Positions 8,182 through 18,200 of a stretch of 64,000 nt of DNA are shown here, one piece after another. Source of the stretch: Bacteroidota bacterium (GTDB lineage Bacteria > Bacteroidota > Bacteroidia > Flavobacteriales > Flavobacteriaceae); the NCBI GenBank assembly GCA_020161455.1, contig JAIUNZ010000003.1, positions 1 to 64,000 on the forward strand, given 5' to 3'. Position numbers and translations under genes: made by a program. A model generated the notes under the pieces. The model was not told the DNA's origin. It made no database searches and was given only the letters and a program-made list of their open reading frames with translations. Numbering within the stretch: position 1 is the first letter of the stretch; every line of letters starts with the position of its first letter.

Positions 8182-9771
8182 ATGAGCTTTTTAAAAGAAA
8201 TAGAACGTCGCAGAACTTTTGGAATCATATCGCATCCTGATGCTGGAAAAACAACTTTAACAGAGAAGTTACTGCTTTTTGGTGGTGCTATTCAAGAAGC
8301 AGGTGCCGTTAAAAATAATAAGATAAAAAAAGGAGCAACTTCCGATTTTATGGAGATTGAACGTCAACGTGGAATCTCGGTAGCAACTTCTGTTTTGGCT
8401 TTTATTTATAAGGATAAAAAAGTGAATATTCTTGACACACCAGGTCACAAAGATTTTGCCGAAGATACCTTCCGAACACTTACGGCTGTTGATAGTGTTA
8501 TTGTAGTTATTGACGTTGCAAAAGGGGTTGAGGAACAAACAGAAAAGCTAGTCGAAGTTTGTAGAATGAGAAAGATTCCTATTATTGTTTTCATTAACAA
8601 ACTTGATCGTGAAGGTAAAGATGCTTTTGACCTTATGGACGAAGTAGAACAAAAACTAAAGCTAACCGTTACACCTTTAAGTTTTCCTATTGGAATGGGA
8701 TACGATTTTCAAGGAATTTATAATATCTGGGAACAAAACATAAATCTGTTCAGTAGTGACAGCCGAAAGAATATTGAAGAAACGGTATCATTTAGCGACA
8801 TCAACAATCCTGAATTAGAAAAAATAGTTGGCGAAAAACCAGCCAATAAACTCAGAGAAGAATTAGAGTTAATTTCTGAAGTGTATCCCAAATTCGATAG
8901 AGATGCCTATTTAGAAGGAACTCTTCAACCCGTTTTTTTTGGTTCTGCTTTAAACAATTTTGGTGTTCGCGAATTACTAGATTGTTTCATCGAAATAGCT
9001 CCAAGCCCGAGACCAAAAGAATCCGAAACGCGGTTAGTAAAACCTGAAGAAGAAAAAATGGCGGGTTTCGTATTTAAAATCCATGCTAATATGGATCCTA
9101 AACACCGAGACCGTTTGGCATTTATCAAAATAGTTTCGGGTACTTTCGAAAGAAATAAGCCTTACATGCATGTTAGATTAAATAAAAACTTAAAATTTTC
9201 GAGTCCAAATGCCTTTTTTGCTGAGAAAAAAGAAATTATAGACATTTCCTATCCTGGTGACATTGTAGGATTACACGATACAGGTAATTTTAAAATTGGT
9301 GATACATTAACCGAAGGCGAAATGATGAGTTTCAAAGGAATTCCTAGCTTTTCTCCTGAACATTTTAGATACATCAACAATGCCGACCCAATGAAAGCAA
9401 AACAATTGGACAAAGGTATTGATCAATTAATGGACGAAGGTGTTGCTCAATTATTTACACTAGAAATGAACAATCGAAAAGTAATTGGGACAGTAGGTGC
9501 ATTACAATACGAGGTAATTCAATATCGTTTAGAGCATGAGTACGGTGCTAAATGTAGTTATGAAAATTTCCCTGTTCACAAAGCTTGTTGGGTAAAACCA
9601 AACGATCCTAAAAGTGAAGAATTTAGGGAATTCAAGAGAATCAAGCAAAAATTCTTAGCCCACGATAAATACAATCAATTGGTATTTTTAGCCGATTCTG
9701 AGTTTACTATTCAGATGACACAATCAAAATTTCCAAATGTTAAACTTTTCTTTACCTCTGAATACGATTAA
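8182..9771 (+). CDS. prfC: Peptide chain release factor 3 (RF3)
   Basis: A translational GTPase that removes RF1/RF2 from the ribosome after termination. The P-loop is SHPDAGKTT (residues 17-25), followed by an effector region with GISVATSVL, DTPGH and NKLD guanine-binding motifs. The C-terminal part has the RF3-type domain ending PNVKLFFTSEYD. Length 529 aa is normal for RF3, and the SDFMEIERQRGIS segment separates it from EF-G. It is monocistronic in this window. Confidence 0.97.
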   Translation: MSFLKEIERRRTFGIISHPDAGKTTLTEKLLLFGGAIQEAGAVKNNKIKKGATSDFMEIERQRGISVATSVLAFIYKDKKVNILDTPGHKDFAEDTFRTLTAVDSVIVVIDVAKGVEEQTEKLVEVCRMRKIPIIVFINKLDREGKDAFDLMDEVEQKLKLTVTPLSFPIGMGYDFQGIYNIWEQNINLFSSDSRKNIEETVSFSDINNPELEKIVGEKPANKLREELELISEVYPKFDRDAYLEGTLQPVFFGSALNNFGVRELLDCFIEIAPSPRPKESETRLVKPEEEKMAGFVFKIHANMDPKHRDRLAFIKIVSGTFERNKPYMHVRLNKNLKFSSPNAFFAEKKEIIDISYPGDIVGLHDTGNFKIGDTLTEGEMMSFKGIPSFSPEHFRYINNADPMKAKQLDKGIDQLMDEGVAQLFTLEMNNRKVIGTVGALQYEVIQYRLEHEYGAKCSYENFPVHKACWVKPNDPKSEEFREFKRIKQKFLAHDKYNQLVFLADSEFTIQMTQSKFPNVKLFFTSEYD

Positions 9772-9836
9772 TTTAACATAAAATTTTTAAAGTACAAAAA
9801 TGATTACTATCTTTACCAACTTGAAAATATAATGAC

Positions 9837-10046
9837 ATGAAAAACATTTTTAAATTATACCTTTTAACTTTTTTTATTTTATCAGACTTCGTTGTTTTTG
9901 CTCAGCCAGGATCTGATGATGGCAGTGGAGGTCTAGAAGGAGACGATCCACCAGCAGCACCAATCAATTCTAAGCTGATTGTATTATTGGTTTTAGGTTT
10001 AGTTTTCGCATTCATGCAAATTAAAAAATACAAAAAAGTTTCTTAG
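9837..10046 (+). CDS. Small exported single-span protein, 69 aa
   Basis: A signal peptide (to VVFAQ) is followed by a short acidic Gly/Asp/Pro linker (PGSDDGSGGLEGDDPPAAP), one transmembrane helix (LIVLLVLGLVFAFM) and a basic tail KKYKKVS. I recall similar small proteins in other flavobacteria, but their function is not known to me. TATCTTTA about 20 bp before the start resembles a -7 element. A strong terminator follows, so this is a genuine short transcription unit. Confidence 0.7.
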   Translation: MKNIFKLYLLTFFILSDFVVFAQPGSDDGSGGLEGDDPPAAPINSKLIVLLVLGLVFAFMQIKKYKKVS

Positions 10047-10065
10047 TTAACTTTTTAATCTATAA

Positions 10066-10105
10066 AAAATCCCGCTAATAATTGAATTATTAGCGGGATT
10101 TTTTT
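10066..10105 (+). terminator. Strong terminator after the 69-aa gene
   Basis: TCCCGCTAATAATT (10070-10083) pairs perfectly with AATTATTAGCGGGA (10085-10098) and is followed by T7. The A-run on the left lets it also act leftward. Confidence 0.9.
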
Positions 10106-10186
10106 ATGCTTGTTTTGAATTATAACAAATTAGGTTTAATTGTCAAAAAAAATGGTGAAAATTGATTTTATGCAAAAAAGTAGAGC

Positions 10187-10223
10187 TAAAAAAACCGTCT
10201 AACAAATTTTAGACGGCTTTTTT
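10187..10223 (-). terminator. Terminator after the 1103-aa secreted protein gene
   Basis: CCGTCTAA (10195-10202) pairs with TTAGACGG (10209-10216). The A-rich flank at 10188-10194 gives the T-run on the leftward transcript. Confidence 0.8.
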
Positions 10224-10252
10224 ACTTATATTACTTTTAGTCTATTTTTAAT

Positions 10253-11617
10253 CTACCTAACCACTTTCTTAGTAACTGTTGCACCATCAACAGAAGTGAC
10301 TTGAACTAATAGTACTTGATTAGTTTGACCTGCTGTTATAGTAGCTTGAGTTGTATTGATATTGTTTTGAGTAGTTATCATTCTTCCTCTAATATCAAAC
10401 ACTTTTATACTTGCCATTGCAATAGCTCCAGAGTTAATTGTAAAACTTTGGTTTTCATTTTTATAGATAACTATTGTATTGGCATCCAATGTTGGATGAT
10501 CAACTGATAAAGCTGCTGTATAAACTAATTTAAAACGAGTATCAAATGTTCCTGCTTCGCTACTAAATGTATAAGCACTTGCTTTTAAATCATGATCCAT
10601 TCCTGTTTGAGTATCTCTCAAATAAATATCTTGAGATCCATTAAACAATCCATCTACATGGTCTATAGCGATACTAAAAGTTCCTGCTGTTGCTGCCTTA
10701 AATTGCATTGGTACAATATCCGCAGCGTCAAATGGCATACTTCTTCCTTGGATAGCATATGGCGTAGCGTCTATCAATGACGTTAATGCAATAGATCCAT
10801 CGTTTATATATTTTCCATCGATAGTGGCATCATATCCATTAGTGGCATCGCTCATATAACCAACCATTGTTTGTGAAAACAATCCGTCAGCTCCAGTAGC
10901 ATTTAACCAAATTCTATGACGTTCAACTTCACTTGAGATTCTAAAGAATTGATTAGCATGATTATCCGTACGCATTGTGTTATTAAATGCAACTGTGGTA
11001 CCGCTTCCAGTTCCTTCTACAAAGAAACCTTGTCCTGTTTGAATAACTCCATTTGGATCATAAACTTCTGCTTCTCCATTTGAAACAAATCCTCCTGTTG
11101 TCCATGTACAATAACTTGGACTAGCGGCATTATTGGTTTTTCTCCAAAAATATAATGTTCCTGTAGTATTAGTTGCATTGGTAGTGTTTCCAACAAAGTC
11201 TGCTGCATCAATCGGTGATGGATAAGGATTTCCAACCAAATTAAAACGCAATCCTGAACCGCCGTCAACCATTGTAAAGTTATAATCACCACTATTTGGA
11301 ACACCCACAAAAGCACCATCTGTCCAAACAGTAGCTGTAGTTGGATAAACATTTGGCATTCTTATCAAATAACCCGTAGCAGTTGCAAAATTAGTAGCAG
11401 ATGGTGTAGCAACTGCAGCATATTGATCTGCCGAAGTATCATAAGTATAAAAACGATTCGACAAAGTGCCTGGCGAAAAAGACTGTAACTGTTGTCCAGC
11501 TACTGGCGAACTCCACAATGTGTAATCTTGACGCTTCAATGCTGAACTATAACGTTTAACAGTGATTGATCCTGAATTCTGGTTTGAACTTCCGTTTTGT
11601 AGTAAATTAGCGTTGTT
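10253..11617 (-). repeat. Shared C-terminal coding block, copy A
   Basis: Matches 13899-15263 at a constant offset of 3646. In all lines I compared, 10253-11407 is identical. The remaining ~210 bp have scattered substitutions and similarity stops abruptly at 11617. The identity starts right at the end of the coding sequence. Confidence 0.93.
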
Positions 11618-13564
11618 TTCCAATGTAAAACTACTTCCAGCATCAACAGTCAAAGCACCATTCAAGGCCACGCTATCACCACTAGAAATAATCACAGTTG
11701 AATTATTAGTAACAGTTAAGCTACATGCATTAAGACTTGAAGAAGATGTATAATTTCCAGTCATAATTGCGGCAGTAGTACTTGTTGGCGCACCATTATC
11801 CCAAGAAGTTCCATTCCAAGTAGTTGAACCAATAGTAACTACTACATCATCCGTCACTGTACAACCATTCGAAGTTACTGCCAAAGTATAAGTAGTAGTA
11901 ACTGTCGGGCTAACCGTTGGATCTTGAATTGAAGAAGTAAATCCTGAAGGACTAGATGTCCAAGAATAAGTTACTGGAACAGTATAAGTACCCGTGATAA
12001 CAATATCATCAATGTACCAATAATCAATATTATAAATATTACCATCATATAAAAAACGATAGTAAAAAGAAGTATTATTCATTGAAGTTAAATCTACCGT
12101 AACCGTATTTGCAGCAACATTACCTGTCGCATTCAAATTCCAACGCGTTGTCCAAGTAGTACCATCTGTAGAAGTTTGCAAAAATAAAGGAGCTGTACCT
12201 GCAAACCAATCTAAGTTATGCTTGAAAGTCATCGATAAAGCGGTATATGCTGTTGCATCCAATAAAGGAGATTGAACGAAAGCAGTAACTGGTGTTGGAT
12301 TACTACCTGTAAAATATTGCATACGCAACTCATTGGCACTTCCACCAGCATTCGCACTAGCAGATATTCCCCATCTATCCAAATCGTTAGTGGTTAAAGT
12401 TGTAAAACCATCAGTGTCATTTATCGAAGATAAAGTCTGTGTACTCGAAACTATAGTTACAGAACCATCAAGATTCACAGTAGATGATGCACAAACAGCT
12501 ACATCGCTTCCTGCAGAAACTCCAGTTGGAGAAATTAAAAGTCCACTAACACTAATAGTTCTTGTTACAGCACCGGTACTGGTTATGGCAATATTCCCAG
12601 CGGTTGGATTACTCGACAAAGACTTCATTCGAGCATATACTGTAGTAGCAGCAACAGTGCTTCCTGTTTTTGTTAACGTTCGTGTATCAAAAAAGTTGAC
12701 ATTATCCGTAGAAACTTCAAATCCTGTTGGTGCAGTTATCAATATGTTTGCCGTCAACAATATACCTGAAACCACGAAACTCTGACTAGCAGAAGCCGTT
12801 AAATTACATGCCGTAAATTGTGACAAACTAGCAACAGAAGATGTAATTATTGGATTTGTTGGTGGATCAAATCTAAAAACCTGATCATTAGCTGGCTTAG
12901 CACTAATTGAAGTGGTAAATGTTGTTGAACTAGCACTTGGACTAGAACCCGAACCATCTAAGGTTAAGTAGGTACCACTTGCATCATAAATACCAATTGT
13001 CGCACTTGGACTATTCAAACCTGTTGCACTCCTTTGATATCTATATTCGATTCTATTAGAAGTTTCATACAACCAAACTTGAAACTTAATGGCATCTCCA
13101 CCTGCATTGTAATTCCACTCGTTTCCTCTATATTCTATCTTCAGAATACGATTAGGAGAAGTTCCATCTAATAAATAACGAACTCTTGCGGTACTTTGTA
13201 AATCATCCCAAAGTGGCATCAAGACTGGTTTTGAAGTACCAGCATTTGCTTCAGTATTATCATAAAAAGTATCTGTCGAAGATGTATTAAAAGTAATAAA
13301 TCCATTACTACACGCTTTAAACTGCGTATAATTTGTCCCTGCAAAATTAAAGGTAAAACCAATATTTGTAGCATTTGACAATACATCATCTGACGTATTG
13401 TTTAGCCCACCAACATTTGTTGTTCCTGTCAAATTGCTATAAGTAGCTGTTGTAGCGGTAAAATTATAGGTTGATGCACTTTGTGACATCCCATAATAAC
13501 CGCTAAAAACAAAAAACAACAATAATAAAGGAGTGCTTGTGATTTTAATAGTAATGTTTCTCAT
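10253..13564 (-). CDS. Secreted type IX secretion system cargo protein, 1103 aa
   Basis: The N-terminal signal peptide ends near GMSQ. The first 230 residues contain a β-rich segment with NIGFTFNFAG and NGFITFN, as seen in extracellular adhesin-like proteins. Repeated Ig/PKD-like and MAM-like stretches follow. The last ~75 residues (VFDIRGRMIT, ending VTKKVVR) are a type A C-terminal sorting domain, so the protein should cross the outer membrane through the type IX system. The C-terminal ~450 residues are almost identical to those of the next gene, with only three residue changes that I could find. The stop codons differ (TAG versus TAA). Likely an adhesin or surface protein; the ligand is unknown. 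Confidence 0.85.
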   Translation of the reverse strand: MRNITIKITSTPLLLLFFVFSGYYGMSQSASTYNFTATTATYSNLTGTTNVGGLNNTSDDVLSNATNIGFTFNFAGTNYTQFKACSNGFITFNTSSTDTFYDNTEANAGTSKPVLMPLWDDLQSTARVRYLLDGTSPNRILKIEYRGNEWNYNAGGDAIKFQVWLYETSNRIEYRYQRSATGLNSPSATIGIYDASGTYLTLDGSGSSPSASSTTFTTSISAKPANDQVFRFDPPTNPIITSSVASLSQFTACNLTASASQSFVVSGILLTANILITAPTGFEVSTDNVNFFDTRTLTKTGSTVAATTVYARMKSLSSNPTAGNIAITSTGAVTRTISVSGLLISPTGVSAGSDVAVCASSTVNLDGSVTIVSSTQTLSSINDTDGFTTLTTNDLDRWGISASANAGGSANELRMQYFTGSNPTPVTAFVQSPLLDATAYTALSMTFKHNLDWFAGTAPLFLQTSTDGTTWTTRWNLNATGNVAANTVTVDLTSMNNTSFYYRFLYDGNIYNIDYWYIDDIVITGTYTVPVTYSWTSSPSGFTSSIQDPTVSPTVTTTYTLAVTSNGCTVTDDVVVTIGSTTWNGTSWDNGAPTSTTAAIMTGNYTSSSSLNACSLTVTNNSTVIISSGDSVALNGALTVDAGSSFTLENNANLLQNGSSNQNSGSITVKRYSSALKRQDYTLWSSPVAGQQLQSFSPGTLSNRFYTYDTSADQYAAVATPSATNFATATGYLIRMPNVYPTTATVWTDGAFVGVPNSGDYNFTMVDGGSGLRFNLVGNPYPSPIDAADFVGNTTNATNTTGTLYFWRKTNNAASPSYCTWTTGGFVSNGEAEVYDPNGVIQTGQGFFVEGTGSGTTVAFNNTMRTDNHANQFFRISSEVERHRIWLNATGADGLFSQTMVGYMSDATNGYDATIDGKYINDGSIALTSLIDATPYAIQGRSMPFDAADIVPMQFKAATAGTFSIAIDHVDGLFNGSQDIYLRDTQTGMDHDLKASAYTFSSEAGTFDTRFKLVYTAALSVDHPTLDANTIVIYKNENQSFTINSGAIAMASIKVFDIRGRMITTQNNINTTQATITAGQTNQVLLVQVTSVDGATVTKKVVR

Positions 13565-13601
13565 ATTTCACTTTTTAAATAATTAAATTCAACTCTTTTT
13601 T

Positions 13602-13630
13602 CAAAATTATAAAATTATTTGTAATAACAA
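13602..13630 (-). promoter_or_regulatory. Promoter of the 1103-aa secreted protein gene
   Basis: On the leftward strand, TTG (13630-13628), an 18-nt spacer and TAATTTTG (13609-13602) match the Bacteroidetes -33/-7 consensus, 38 bp before the start codon. Apart from this promoter and the terminator at 13835-13873, I see nothing in the 334-bp gap. Confidence 0.65.
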
Positions 13631-13834
13631 TTAATTTTAATCGACAAAATGCATTTTTCGTCGATTAATCACATAATCATGCCAAATAAGTAATCTTTAA
13701 GCTATAAAAATATTATTTATCATAATATACTTCTATAACAATACTTGAACAAAGTTATAGGAACAAAAAACTATTACATACTTTAATCGTTAAAAAGTAA
13801 GTTTTGTCGATAAGATACAACAAACCAATAGATT

Positions 13835-13873
13835 AAAAAAAAAGTGCCTGTCTAGCGTAAACTAGACAGGCAC
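13835..13873 (-). terminator. Terminator after the 1522-aa secreted protein gene
   Basis: GTGCCTGTCTAG (13844-13855) pairs with CTAGACAGGCAC (13862-13873) around a 6-nt loop, with a nine-base T-run on the leftward transcript. Confidence 0.9.
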
Positions 13874-13898
13874 TCATAAAATTTTAAAACGGTTTTTA

Positions 13899-15263
13899 TT
13901 ACCTAACCACTTTCTTAGTAACTGTTGCACCATCAACAGAAGTGACTTGAACTAATAGTACTTGATTAGTTTGACCTGCTGTTATAGTAGCTTGAGTTGT
14001 ATTGATATTGTTTTGAGTAGTTATCATTCTTCCTCTAATATCAAACACTTTTATACTTGCCATTGCAATAGCTCCAGAGTTAATTGTAAAACTTTGGTTT
14101 TCATTTTTATAGATAACTATTGTATTGGCATCCAATGTTGGATGATCAACTGATAAAGCTGCTGTATAAACTAATTTAAAACGAGTATCAAATGTTCCTG
14201 CTTCGCTACTAAATGTATAAGCACTTGCTTTTAAATCATGATCCATTCCTGTTTGAGTATCTCTCAAATAAATATCTTGAGATCCATTAAACAATCCATC
14301 TACATGGTCTATAGCGATACTAAAAGTTCCTGCTGTTGCTGCCTTAAATTGCATTGGTACAATATCCGCAGCGTCAAATGGCATACTTCTTCCTTGGATA
14401 GCATATGGCGTAGCGTCTATCAATGACGTTAATGCAATAGATCCATCGTTTATATATTTTCCATCGATAGTGGCATCATATCCATTAGTGGCATCGCTCA
14501 TATAACCAACCATTGTTTGTGAAAACAATCCGTCAGCTCCAGTAGCATTTAACCAAATTCTATGACGTTCAACTTCACTTGAGATTCTAAAGAATTGATT
14601 AGCATGATTATCCGTACGCATTGTGTTATTAAATGCAACTGTGGTACCGCTTCCAGTTCCTTCTACAAAGAAACCTTGTCCTGTTTGAATAACTCCATTT
14701 GGATCATAAACTTCTGCTTCTCCATTTGAAACAAATCCTCCTGTTGTCCATGTACAATAACTTGGACTAGCGGCATTATTGGTTTTTCTCCAAAAATATA
14801 ATGTTCCTGTAGTATTAGTTGCATTGGTAGTGTTTCCAACAAAGTCTGCTGCATCAATCGGTGATGGATAAGGATTTCCAACCAAATTAAAACGCAATCC
14901 TGAACCGCCGTCAACCATTGTAAAGTTATAATCACCACTATTTGGAACACCCACAAAAGCACCATCTGTCCAAACAGTAGCTGTAGTTGGATAAACATTT
15001 GGCATTCTTATCAAATAACCCGTAGCAGTTGCAAAATTAGTAGCAGATGGTGTTGTTACTGCGGCATATTGATTTGTAGAGGTATCATAAGTATAAAAAC
15101 GATTCGACAAAGTGCCAGGTGAAAAAGACTGTAACTGTTGTCCAGCTACTGGCGAACTCCACAATGTGTAATCTTGACGTTTCAATGCTGAACTATATCG
15201 TTTAACAGTGATTGATCCTGAATTCTGGTTTGAACTTCCGTTTTGTAGTAAATTAGCGTTGTT
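13899..15263 (-). repeat. Shared C-terminal coding block, copy B
   Basis: Partner of 10253-11617. Divergence begins at 15054 (opposite 11408), and similarity ends at 15263. Confidence 0.93.
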
Positions 15264-18200
15264 CTCAACTACTACAGCTGCTGCCGTAAGTGAATTTGTT
15301 AAACTATTAACTATCGTAACAGTATCACCTGAATTTACAGTCAAAGAACCACCTGTGTTTATAGTAACAGCTTTAGCAGTAAATCCTCCATAAGTACTAG
15401 TATCATAAGCACCTTCAATAATAGCTGCTATAGAAACAGTAGGACCAGTAGTGTTAGACCATGCTGAACCATCCCAAGTACAGGTACCAAGAGTAGTTGT
15501 AACATTAATTTCATTGCTATTTGGTGAAATAACAGCACCAAGCACTGCTCTAACTACATAATGATATGCAGTTACTGGATTCAATCCTGTAACATTATAT
15601 AAAGTTGAAGCGGCATTTATTGTAAAAGGTGAACCAGCAATTGGGGTTTTAACTTCTGGTGTTCCTGAAACAATCGAAACATCATCAAAATAGAAACTAC
15701 CACCAGATCTTGCGGTCATAATCCATTGTATATAATAGGTGCCTGTTAAATTTAAAGTAATAGTAGATGCTGAATAAGTGGTTGATGCTCCTGAACCTGT
15801 TGCTACATAACTTTGATAATCTGTCCAATTTGAACCATCTGAAGAAACTTGAACTTTAACCGTATTATTAGCAGTACCACTACTATATCTATAAGAAAAA
15901 CTTAATGATGTTGGGTTTGTAATCAAGTCTGTTCTAATATATTTTGCAGTTGCATTCAATCCTGCAAAATAAGTCCCCGTATTGGCATTTCCAGCTGAAT
16001 TTTGAACATATCCAGTACCAACCCATCCTGTTGGAAAATTAGTATCCCCTTCAAAACCATAGTTATCTGTAACACTAGTTCCTGCTTGAAGTGTATAAAC
16101 ATCCAACTCATAACTAACTGCATCTGTAACTGCACTCCAATTAGCAGTAAAAGAGGTTGACTCAACATTTGTTGCTTCACCAGCAACAGGAGTACCTAAT
16201 ACATTCACTGTTAAAACACCACTTGTTGACCAAGGCGAACCATTTGTTCCTCCATAAACATAAGTAGTACTTCCTGATTTAATAAAACGAGAGGCATAAT
16301 AATAGGTGCCCGGTGCTAAACCACTAAAAGTAACTTTATATTCATCATTATTAACATTCGCTCCTATACCATCTGCATGATAAGCAGCAGACAACCATGT
16401 CCAAGTACCATCTGGTGTACCATTGGTAGTAGAATAACCTATCTGAGCGGTAATGCCTGCGCCTTGTCCTGCAGGATTAGTTACCCCAGCTTCATACACT
16501 TGTGCATAAATATCAAAAGTCATCCCTTCTGTAATCGCACCCGATGCAGGATATTGAATGTTACAATAATCTACAACATCGGCAACTACTGTTAATGTAA
16601 TACTATTGTTATTCCAAATTCCTGCCGAGCCTCCATATACATATGTACTACTACCCGATTTAATAAATCGAGAAGCTATATAATAAGTTCCTGGTGCTAA
16701 ACCAGTACCTAAATCAATTTTATATTCATCATTATTACCTACTTCAACATTATAAACTGCAGAAATCCAAGTCCAAGTTCCATCAGGAGTTGTATTCGAA
16801 GTAGAATATCCAATTTGTGCCGTTATACCAGCTCCTGCTCCAGCACCTGGAGTCACACCTGGCTCATAAACCTGAGCAAAAATCGTTTTTGTTTCCCCTT
16901 GCGTAATTGTAGTGGACCCTGTAGTAAAAACATTTGCATAATCAACAACATCTGGGTTAACATTTAACTTAACACTATCATTATTCCAGTTACCGCCAGT
17001 TCCTCCATAAACATAAGGACCTGTTCCAATTTGAAAACGTCCTGCATAGTAATAAGTACCTATCGGCAAACCGCTCAATGTAGCTTTATATTCATCTTCA
17101 TCACCACTTTCTGCATTAAAAGTAGCCGCTACCCATGTCCAAACAGCATTTGCGGGATCATCATTAGTACTGCTGTATCCAACCCATCCTTTAAGACTTG
17201 CTTGAGCACCACTATTTGTTGTCAATCCTGGCTCGTAAGCTCTCGTATAAACATCCAAACTTCCACCAACCGTAATGGTTTGCTCAGTATTAGGGAATTG
17301 TATTCTATTATAATCAACCAATTGGGCAGCCAAAGTAGTACCTCCTACCGATGTCCCAAAAGCCGTTTCAACATTGTCACCATTTCTAGCTTTGGCACTA
17401 AAGTTATAAGTTGTAGAAGTAGTCAAACCAGTAACCGTCTTAGTACCCCACGTAGCAGCCGTTTGCCAAACTGCTGTAGCACCTAGCGTACCGTTAGCCT
17501 GCACATATTGCCCGCCTCCTTCTCTAATAGCAAAAGTGGTTGCAGCAGGATTAGAATTTTCAGTAGTAGCATTTACAGTAACATCAAGAGTAGTTTGCAA
17601 AGCATTGTTCACAACTAAAACCCCTGGCGTTGCTGCCAAAGTATAAAATGTCATATCAGTACCATTAGTAGGCACGGCACTTACAGTACCAACCGCTCTA
17701 TAATGATATTGTGTATTCAAAGCCAAAGAAGTTACAGCAGCCGAAATACTAGTTGCACTAGTACCAGTAGCAGTAGATGGCGATGCAGTAGCAGTACTTC
17801 CATAACTCAAACTAGTTCCATAATCAAAACTAGCAGCAGTACTAACTCCGTTCGCATTAATTGTTCCATTTAAAGTAGCACCAGTGGTAGCTACAGAAGT
17901 TGCAGCAGTAGTCGTAACCGTTGGACCTGATGGCATATATGTTACTTTTATATACATCATTCTAAGTTGCTCATTAGCTGTATTTGCATTTCTAATTTTC
18001 ATACTAGAAGTAATATTCAGTCCAGTAATTTTATATACTGGAGTTGAACCTATTCTACTTATAATTGGGTCGCTTGCACTGAATCCAGCTGCACCAATAG
18101 AATATCTAACTGTTGGCATGTAGCTTGTTGAAAATGATTCAAATTCAACACCTGTGATAGTAACACCATTGTTAGCTGCTAAATTAATAGAACTACCAGA

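Noticed and set aside
12333-12785. 150-codon rightward open frame inside the 1103-aa gene
   Set aside because: Low-complexity Val/Ala-rich product opposite a Thr/Ser-rich coding region; no start context or family pattern.
10316-14998. Identical short open frames at 10316/13962, 10592/14238 and 11017/14663
   Set aside because: They are alternative-frame readings of the duplicated C-terminal block and are identical only because that DNA is identical.
17031-17486. 151-codon rightward open frame in the 1522-aa gene
   Set aside because: Antisense of the tandem-module region, Ser/Ile-rich without any recognised pattern.
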